Shown piece after piece: positions 56,931-64,000 of a stretch of DNA of 64,000 nt (positions are counted from its first letter, which is position 1; each line of letters starts with the position of its first letter). Under the pieces are notes generated by a model. That model was not told the DNA's origin, searched no databases, and saw only the letters and a program-made list of their open reading frames with translations. Made by a program: the position numbers and the translations under genes. This DNA comes from Heliopora coerulea (taxonomy: Eukaryota; Cnidaria; Anthozoa; Scleralcyonacea; Helioporidae): positions 4,233,001 to 4,297,000 of the forward strand of contig JASJOG010000007.1 in NCBI GenBank assembly GCA_030142905.1, in the 5' to 3' direction.

Positions 56931-57321
56931 GAGGCTGATGACAAGAGCCCGGTGCGAAGTCAGACCGACACTGCTTGAGATCGCTCCTTACACAAATCCT
57001 TGTTTTAGTTTACTTAAGACCGGTTCGAAAAGTAACCGTGGACCAGTCTCACTCATTTCGGGTGCTGGACCGTCACGAATGAGTTCAGACCGGTTCGAAC
57101 GCGGACCGGTATGAAATTTTCTTTATGAAAACGCGAAATCTCTCGAGACCAACCACTGATGAGACAAACAAGAAAAGCATTGTTGCTGGGAATTAACGAC
57201 AACTCGGAATGCGGCCAGAAATATTAGCAAGAGCAACGCATGTAAACCTCATGTAAACACTTCAGAAAATTTTCACTTTGGCAGCACTCTGAATTCGTGC
57301 TAGTCTCGTGTAATCATCCCC
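56931..57321. mobile_element. Inverted-repeat element (MITE), copy B of 8400-8783
   Basis: It is collinear with copy A over its whole length: CCGGTGCGAAGTCAGACCG, CTCACTCATTTCGGGTGCTG, TTCAGACCGGTTCGAACGC and CATGTAAACACTTC occur in the same order. The terminal repeats are mutated (GAGGCTGATGACAAGAG and CTCGTGTAATCATCCCC). A central insertion or divergence at about 57150-57240 distinguishes it. No convincing target duplication. Confidence 0.78.
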
Positions 57322-57699
57322 TCAGTGTAGTTTTGAGAGACTGTCAGTGACTGAAGACCGCTGAGGCGGGCGAAATCTTAGTCACTAACAGTCTTATTCA
57401 AGAGTACACTAACCTGAACCATCAATTTCACCAACATGTTCTGATTCTTTTGGGTTCAAAGCATCTACTTTATCTAAGCATTTCGTTTTGTTTACCTCAT
57501 TTCCGTCCACAATGCTCCGACTACTGTCATGCGCTCGCTTTTTTTGTCTAGTGAACGTCATCCTGGCGAATGCAATAGCACATCAACAGTGCACATAACA
57601 TTATTCCTGTTTATGATTGGCTCTAGTTCGGTCTCGAGGCTCTCCTGAGTTTAGTGCATACTTCAGGATGCCAATCATTAGGGTCAAAATCGGACGTGA

Positions 57700-57810
57700 A
57701 GACAGAGCCTTCACTTTGACGAGTAACATCCCTTAAAGTTCACTGGGGTAAAATGATCTGCCATTAACCAAAGCAGTATATTAAGAGACACCTTCGGACG
57801 GGATAAAGTT
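57700..57810. repeat. Dispersed palindromic short repeat, copy 9 (diverged)
   Basis: CCTTCACTTTGACGAGTAAC and, 80 bases on, CGGACGGGATAAAGTTAA match the family start of core and outer arm. The stem core is lost. Confidence 0.4.
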
Positions 57811-58114
57811 AATTGAGGTAGGTTATTTAAAACACTTTCAGGTCCACTGACGGTTCAAAGGTCGTTCAGCTTAATTCTGGATTTGAGACAATGTGTAGTT
57901 CACAATTTGGATGATCCAAAATTGGGTGATCACAAATGGGTTATATCTTGTGACCATTAAGTCTGAACTCGTCCGACGAACCAAAATATATGATATTAAA
58001 GCAAGAGAATCATCCTCAGGGTATTATGAAATGATCACTTCACAACTGGTTAATTGTGAAGTTATCAGTAAAGCAACAGATTAACTAATAATCTTGGGTT
58101 AGCGCTAATCGTGA

Positions 58115-58190
58115 TGGCTGCCTTTGACGAGTGAAATCATATGGCGTTACCCAGAGTAAGATGAGTTTTCTTAGAACGGGAAATTGTTAA
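58115..58190. repeat. Dispersed palindromic short repeat, copy 10
   Basis: GGCTGCCTTTGACGAGTGAAATCATATGGC is followed by GTTACCCAGAGTAAGATGAG (given as positions 58117-58166) and ACGGGAAATTGTTAA, in family order. Confidence 0.55.
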
Positions 58191-58564
58191 AAGTTTGTTC
58201 GCATTTCCTAAAAGTAGTATTAATGCCGGTCCCTGAGGTTGAATACATGCAGAACATTCAGCATGGTTGCCTGGGTGAAATTTCAAAATATCAGCCCAGC
58301 CATAGATTTTAGTCACGTATTTCCAGCAATAACTTTGTAAGACATTTCTTCGTGACATCGGAGCAAAAATTCAACCTGGGCTTAAATTCTCCATGAAACG
58401 GGTATTTAGGAAGTACAACTGAATGACTATAGATGGGTGTAGTCTTGACTCTTAGAGTTACAAAGAGGCAAACCTGATATGCATCGTCCTTTTCACTGTA
58501 AGGATGACCACTTGTGGGGTCGTCGAAAAGTCATTCACCATGACCAACTTTTCATGTCCTAGTT

Positions 58565-59775
58565 ACGGCTTCGATGAAAATGCAATCAAATGGTTTGTTT
58601 CCTACCTCACAGATAGACAGCAATATGTCGTTTATCAAAACGCTCAATCTGACCTTGAATATGTAACTAATGGTGTTCCTCAAGGATCGGTATTGGGCCC
58701 GACGCTATTCTGCCTATATTATAACACGATTGTTCACAGCTTCACGGAGTGTGACCCTTTTTTATATGCGGATGATACTGAAGTGCACCATTCGAATAAG
58801 GACTTGGCATTGGCAGTGGAGAAGATTAATTTAGATTTGATGAATGTCGACCAATGGTTACTACAAAACAGAATGATAGCCAATGTCAAGAAAACCAAGT
58901 CGCTTCTAATTGGGTCAAAATCCGCCATAAAGAAAGCTGGAAAGCTTGAAGTTCGACTTAGTGATGAGACTGTAGAACAAGTTGATTCATTCGATTATCT
59001 AGGTCTTCGTGTTAGTAACTGTTTGTCGTGGGAATCACATATTACGATAATATGTCGAAGGACACATTCAAGACTTAGTTTATTAAATAGGATCTCTGCA
59101 TTTCTTCCCAAGCCTGTTTTATGTAGGATCTACAAGCAAACCATTTTACCAATTTTAGATTATTGTTCAATCGTGTGGCATGACTGTGGCTCGACTTTAA
59201 CAAGACAAGTTGAACTGGTTCAAAATCGAGCGATGAGAATTATTTTGAAAGAAGGAAAGAAAAAGTGTACTCAGGAAATGCGCAATATTTTAAATCTCTT
59301 AACTTTGTTTAATAGGAGAAGATTTTTTAGATATGTACTAATTTTTAAAATTTTAAATAATTTAAATTGTCCTGAACAATTATTAGATGTTTTTAAATTC
59401 CGTAGTAGTGTGAGAAACAGAGAACTCAGAGATGAAACGTTATTAGATTTACCAAAAGTTAAAACTAAGATGGGGCAAACAATGTTTAAGTACTCCGGTG
59501 CAAAGGACTGGAATTCTCTGGTTAGATATATCAGAAAAATGACTTCTTTTACAAGTTTTAAACGTTCTATTTATACGTATCTTTTTGGCAGTGATAAAGA
59601 TTCCCATATTTGTAGTTTATAGATTAATTTAGATTATTTTTATCAATATTTTTCAATATTGTTACATAGTTAATTTATGTTTTATTACCACTGTTCTCCC
59701 GTTAATACCAGCTTTTATGCTGATGGGATTTTTTTAACAGTATAAATAAAGAATTTATTATTATTATTATTATTA
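58565..59775 (+). mobile_element. 5'-truncated non-LTR retrotransposon with intact RT C-terminal ORF
   Basis: The retained frame starts at YGFDENAIKWFVSYL (RT palm before motif B) and has GVPQGSVLGPTLFCLYYN (motif B), FLYADDTEV (catalytic motif C), KKTKSLLIGSK, SFDYLGLRVSNCLSWESH, ILDYCSIVWHD and NRAMRIIL, ending FKYSGAKDWNSLVRYIRKM with stop at 59620-59622. AATAAA and an (ATT)n tail follow at about 59746-59775. Motif A and the endonuclease are missing, so it is inactive. The 19-base AACTTTTCATGTCCTAGTT lies immediately before it (58546-58564) and recurs at 60022-60040. Confidence 0.85.
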
Positions 59776-60664
59776 ACCTTTCTCAAGACTACACTAATCA
59801 AGACCATTAACTTGACTTAATCAACGTCAATCGATCAACTTCAGGTCCACATCAGCTTTCTGCTGCCATTTTTATCTTGAGATGCTTCATCAAATAAATA
59901 ATGTATGCGTGCGTGTTGTAATGAATATGTCTGGTTCTCCTTGGCTTAAGCAATTTGCTTTAATGAATACGTACTATGGCTCGTAAAATGTCACGAATAC
60001 AAGAACAACTTTACGAACTCAAACTTTTCATGTCCTAGTTCTGGCACAAACTAAACTTCAACAACTTCATCCATATTACTCTCTATAACCCAATTTCACC
60101 ATACCATTTCCAAATTATTGATAGCCAATTCACACAAGTCCTGTATTGCAACCCCAAAACGTGTTCTCGTGTTCAACGACAAGTCAGTGAATGGACCTTT
60201 TGATTCAGCTCTACTATTTTCCGCCGCCCTCTTTACTATTGGTCGTCTTGTTACCTGTATCAAAGAATGGAGTTCTGGTAAAACAGTTCTGAACGAAATA
60301 GATGTCTAAAGGACATAGTCTTTCAAAAAACTAGAGAACCACGTACTGACGCTTCGAGTCTAAGCCCTTCATCATAGTAACCACTGAAAATTGGCCTTTA
60401 GCTCGCGATGTCGCTACCTTGTTTCCTCGTTTCTTCGAGTACTGTCTTTAAACCTTTTCCAGGTTTGAGTTGACTAACCTATACTTAGTTCATGATCACC
60501 TCTCGGTTTTCTATGATGTACCGCGGTTCTTAAATGTAATGTAAATTTGTCCCTGCACAAAATCTCAGCAAGAAACAGAAAGATGAAAATCAAATTTACT
60601 TTTAATCACCTAAATCAAACAGAATACACTACTTCATTCTGTATGAAGCCTCTGTGATGATGAA
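59776..60664. other. Sequence after the retrotransposon tail
   Basis: 59776-60021 lies between the (ATT)n tail and the second copy of the 19-base direct repeat. Beyond it is unassigned sequence with one uninformative ORF (60118-60309). Confidence 0.4.
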
Positions 60665-60831
60665 CTAATAAAAATTAAGGCCCAGCAGAGAATGCGAATA
60701 ACAGCCATAAGTTCATCAGTTTTAAAACATGTTTAATCCTAACGTTTCGTTGTATTTAGCAACATCATTTGAGTGTGGAAAATGAACTTATGGCTGTTAT
60801 ACACTTTCTGCTGGGCCTTAATTTTTATTAT
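60665..60831. mobile_element. 167-bp foldback element with about 50-bp arms
   Basis: CTAATAAAAATTAAGGCCCA with AACAGCCATAAGTTCAT on the left is mirrored by ATGAACTTATGGCTGTTAT with TGGGCCTTAATTTTTATTA on the right. In the loop the minus strand reads ATGATGTTG, seven bases, CAACGAAACGTTAG, resembling a mutated hammerhead core (stem II GTTG/CAAC followed by GAAA). Confidence 0.7.
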
Positions 60832-61723
60832 TAAGCTAGAACAACATTCTCGTGACGTTGCAATGAATTGTGAATGTTGTTTACGTCTCTAAAACTCTTC
60901 TCAGCAGCTCAGGTCAGTATGTTAACGTTTACAAGATTCGAAACGTCTTACCCACTGTGTGTCAACGCAGTCGTGAAACAGTGGAAATGTCCTCGACGAC
61001 GTACTGTGTAGAAGTAGGACGGTGTTGACAATACTCTTGGGACTTCAAATTATTCATTTCTTTTGTTTTGAATGAAAATTTTTATTGTAAGAACTCGTTG
61101 CCGTAGACGTTGACGTAGACTAGTGTTTGCTTAACTCTCTAACATAAAGTACATCGCACAACACAGATCAGGTAGAGTTAAATACCCTTCAGTATGCTTT
61201 TGGAGAAGATTTATACATAATAACAATTGAAGAATGTGTTCAGTTCCCTGGCAGAGTGCGTATTGCTTTAATAAATTTGACGCCCAAATTTTTTTGCAGT
61301 AGCCGACCTTAAACATTTTACAAGACATTTTCAGTCAAGACTCTCACCATTCTCGTCTCTCCCACACCAGTATTTTTCTGCCATCAAATTGATATGCTCG
61401 TTCACTGTCAGCAAGCCCAAAACTTAACAGTCTAAAACACACTTACTTTCTTTTCAAATACGTTGATACCATAGTGATTGGTAATTTACGATGAAGTAAG
61501 AAAAAAATGAAGATGAAATATACACACCAACGAGGTATACACAGTTACCAAAGACTGTTGGACCGTTTAGTTCTTAAAAGAACTGTATAAAACTTCAAGA
61601 GAGATAAAATACTACGTAAAGAGTAGGCCTAAAGAATTAAGAAAGAGCACGATGCATTTCGGCCGACCACTTATCAAGTGCTATATGTCTGCTCACTGAA
61701 GTAACAAACCACCTACTTGTATA

Positions 61724-61941
61724 GACCCCATTCACACGATACCGGTACGAAACTGCACCGGTATCAAAATATCACGGTACGAACCTGTTCTCACGATTAC
61801 GGTTTCGCATTACGGTTTCAAATCGTTACGATTAGCATTACGGTTTCATGCTTTTTCATACCGGTACCGCGTGAACGCAAGGCCTAACCGTAATAATTTC
61901 GTCACGGTTTCATTTCGTACCGGTATCGTGTGAACGGGGTC
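61724..61941. mobile_element. 218-bp MITE with 3-bp target duplication
   Basis: It begins GACCCCATTCACACGATACC and ends GGTATCGTGTGAACGGGGTC. It is flanked by ATA on both sides (61721-61723 and 61942-61944). ACCGGTAC and ATTACGGTTTC words recur inside in both orientations. A 3-bp duplication fits PIF/Harbinger-type elements. No coding capacity. Confidence 0.8.
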
Positions 61942-61944
61942 ATA

Positions 61945-63600
61945 GTCTCAAAAACTGATGACATCGACCCAACGGTATGCGGGAAGGTCAAAATAGGACT
62001 AGTTGGAAAACAAATTCCTTTTGCCGGCACAGATCCGGATCATTAAGTTTAATGCAAATTTGCATAAAATGCTCTGAAGACGTCCCGAGCAAACGGGACG
62101 AAAACTCAGCAGATTAAAGACAAAAAATACATAGAAGTAAATACAAATAACTTAGAATAAATCTATTACTCTTTGCAAAGTTTCAAAGAACACAGTGCAG
62201 GTTGTTGCATACAACAATATTCGATGTTTGGGCCCCGCGTAACGTTTAGTTACGACATATTCTCTTTCTGTGGTCAACGGGGTGATATTCTTATTTCGAG
62301 GAATATAAAAGTAAGGAATACTGTAGCATAGCACGTGTTATGACAGATTATCACCGAATACACGAGTAGCTTATTTCAGAATCATCCTCAGGGTATCATG
62401 AAACGAATTCATAACACGAATAGCTTTGAAACCAACTTTCCTACAACACAATTCTTGACAAGAGACCAAGAATGAAGACATTTATCAGCGACTCACTTAC
62501 AAGATATAGCCGTAAGTGAATTCGGTTACAGCTAAAAGAGATTTATTCGATATTCCACTACAGTGTACTCATTATGTACTGCGCAATGTATTTTTATTGT
62601 GCCAAGTTTATTGCTCATAATCACGTGTGCATTACGTCCAAAGTTCTTGTTGTACAATGATCATGTGATGGGACCTGTCTCCGAAAAAAAGTCCGATTTC
62701 TCAGGAGAACTTCTTATCGACGCCGTTTACCACGGGATTTTTCCGCTCACTGTAACTAATAAAGCCTTCATTTGCAGCGCTTACACCTTAGCTTGGTCTT
62801 GTCTGAAACACTTAAATTAATCACGCATGGAAATTCCATCCTCTTATTAATGTTGGTGTCATCAAAAGTTCCGGAAAAAACTGTTTGTCAAGCTTCTACT
62901 TCCCAATTGACAAACGTGCTTGCTAATGCAACCCAGACGACCTAGACATGTTGAGCTCAAAACACTCTAAAGTAGATGGAAAAAAGCCATCCAATCGTTG
63001 GCCATCTTGTTGCTAATTCTCAATGCGACCGAGTTCCGGCTCTAGGTTTTTTAATTGGGTATCTTACGCGGTATGAAAATATAAATACCGAACAGGTTTG
63101 TGAAAGCCCTATGGAGGCTTTTTAAAACTTCATTGTAGTCCAATAGCTAGATAGTGCCAAAATTAATGATGGTCCGACGTTTGAACCGAATCATGGCCTC
63201 TGAAAGCATTTTATGTTTACAGGGTTAAAAGAATTTTTGCCCGCAGGTCAAGCAACAGCCCCCTACTGTTGTAAACCCAATAAAAATAGCAAATTATATG
63301 TGCCTGTTTTTTCATGAATATTGGTTAAATTTGTTTCAAATTACGCGCAACACTATCGCTTTGACGAAAACTTAAAAAGTCAGGATGGGACATTACAATC
63401 CCATTGTGTGCACTTCCCAGAAGGCAGATTAGTGGGTCCGCGATCATACAAAAGCCCAGACTTACGTAATCTTCCCCCTTAATAGTGTGGCAAATTTGTG
63501 AGAAAAGCCCCTGTGCGTTTGTGGACTGATCTTGGTGAGTCACTGCAAGCCCCAATTGAACAGTAAAGACTTCACAAGCGACCCGCATTTATTAACTATA
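61945..63600. other. Unassigned sequence with a short SINE fragment
   Basis: TTATTTCAGAATCATCCTCA near 62370 matches the outer part of the SINE at 47999, and a similar fragment is at about 58008. Short ORFs (62563-62820, 63325-63588) have no domain. Confidence 0.4.
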
Positions 63601-63617
63601 GCACTGCCACAATGAAT

Positions 63618-63790
63618 TATTTATTTAATCATTCATTTATGTATTTATGTATTTATGTCTTTATGTATTTATCTATTCATGAATTCATGTATTTATGTAT
63701 TTATTTATCTATTGATATATTTTTTCATATATTTAGTTTGCTTAAAGATCTATTTGCTTAATTATTAATTAATTAATTTATTTATTTATG
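63618..63790. repeat. (TTTA/TGTA)n low-complexity tract
   Basis: About 170 bp of ATTTATGT and TTATTTAT units. Confidence 0.9.
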
Positions 63791-64000
63791 GGGATGTCAT
63801 CAGATAAACATATGTATGGTCCGAATAATACACTCTTAGAAATATAGCCGTCATTTTGAGCAAATGCCTTCACGTAACTTTTGGCCAATCACCACGCGGA
63901 ATTTTCGATTACCAGGGATTACGTCAGTAGATCGATGATAAAAATAAATAAAAAAAAATGACTATTTGTCCGTTGGGTAAACTGCTGAGAGAAGTTGCTT

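Overview
The window looks like nuclear DNA of an invertebrate animal, most likely an anthozoan cnidarian such as a coral or sea anemone. It is AT-rich, its genes are split by GT-AG introns, and it is dense in non-LTR retrotransposon remnants, tRNA-derived SINEs, hAT-like and other inverted-repeat elements, foldbacks and microsatellites. There is no bacterial gene organisation. The taxon is inferred from overall character, not from a marker gene.

Three membrane transporter genes on the + strand carry the recognisable host coding content. (1) 5567-13828 is a nine-exon SLC22-type organic cation/anion transporter (predicted 542 residues). (2) 21310-33066 and (3) 41209-45575 are tandem four-exon paralogues of a type II sodium/phosphate cotransporter (SLC34/NaPi-II; predicted 518 and 576 residues). 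The paralogues share intron positions and phases and a matching proximal promoter (CACGTG, CCAAT, TATA). Their third introns differ greatly: about 10.0 kb in copy 1, packed with repeats, against 2.5 kb in copy 2. Copy 1 lacks the C-terminal tail and carries a Glu where copy 2 has Gly just after the first QSSS repeat. A weakly supported minus-strand gene (19890-20614, possibly starting near 21060) runs divergently from the copy 1 promoter.

The rest is repeat-rich. Notable items are: a Penelope-like element (4397-5470) with a 15-bp target duplication, a frameshifted GIY-YIG endonuclease, and hammerhead-ribozyme-like motifs in both inverted arms, lying about 100 bp before the SLC22 start codon; three 5'-truncated non-LTR reverse transcriptases plus one older fragment (25.7-27.2 kb, 37.5-39.0 kb, 58.5-59.8 kb); several hAT-like non-autonomous elements, one with an exact 8-bp target duplication; a dispersed short palindromic repeat present about ten times; head-to-head tRNA-derived SINEs; and several long, near-perfect foldbacks.

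I found no rRNA, CRISPR array, operon or authentic functional tRNA gene. The stretches 14-19.7 kb, 46.3-48 kb, 50.6-52.8 kb, 54.6-56 kb and 62-64 kb hold nothing I can name beyond the repeats listed.
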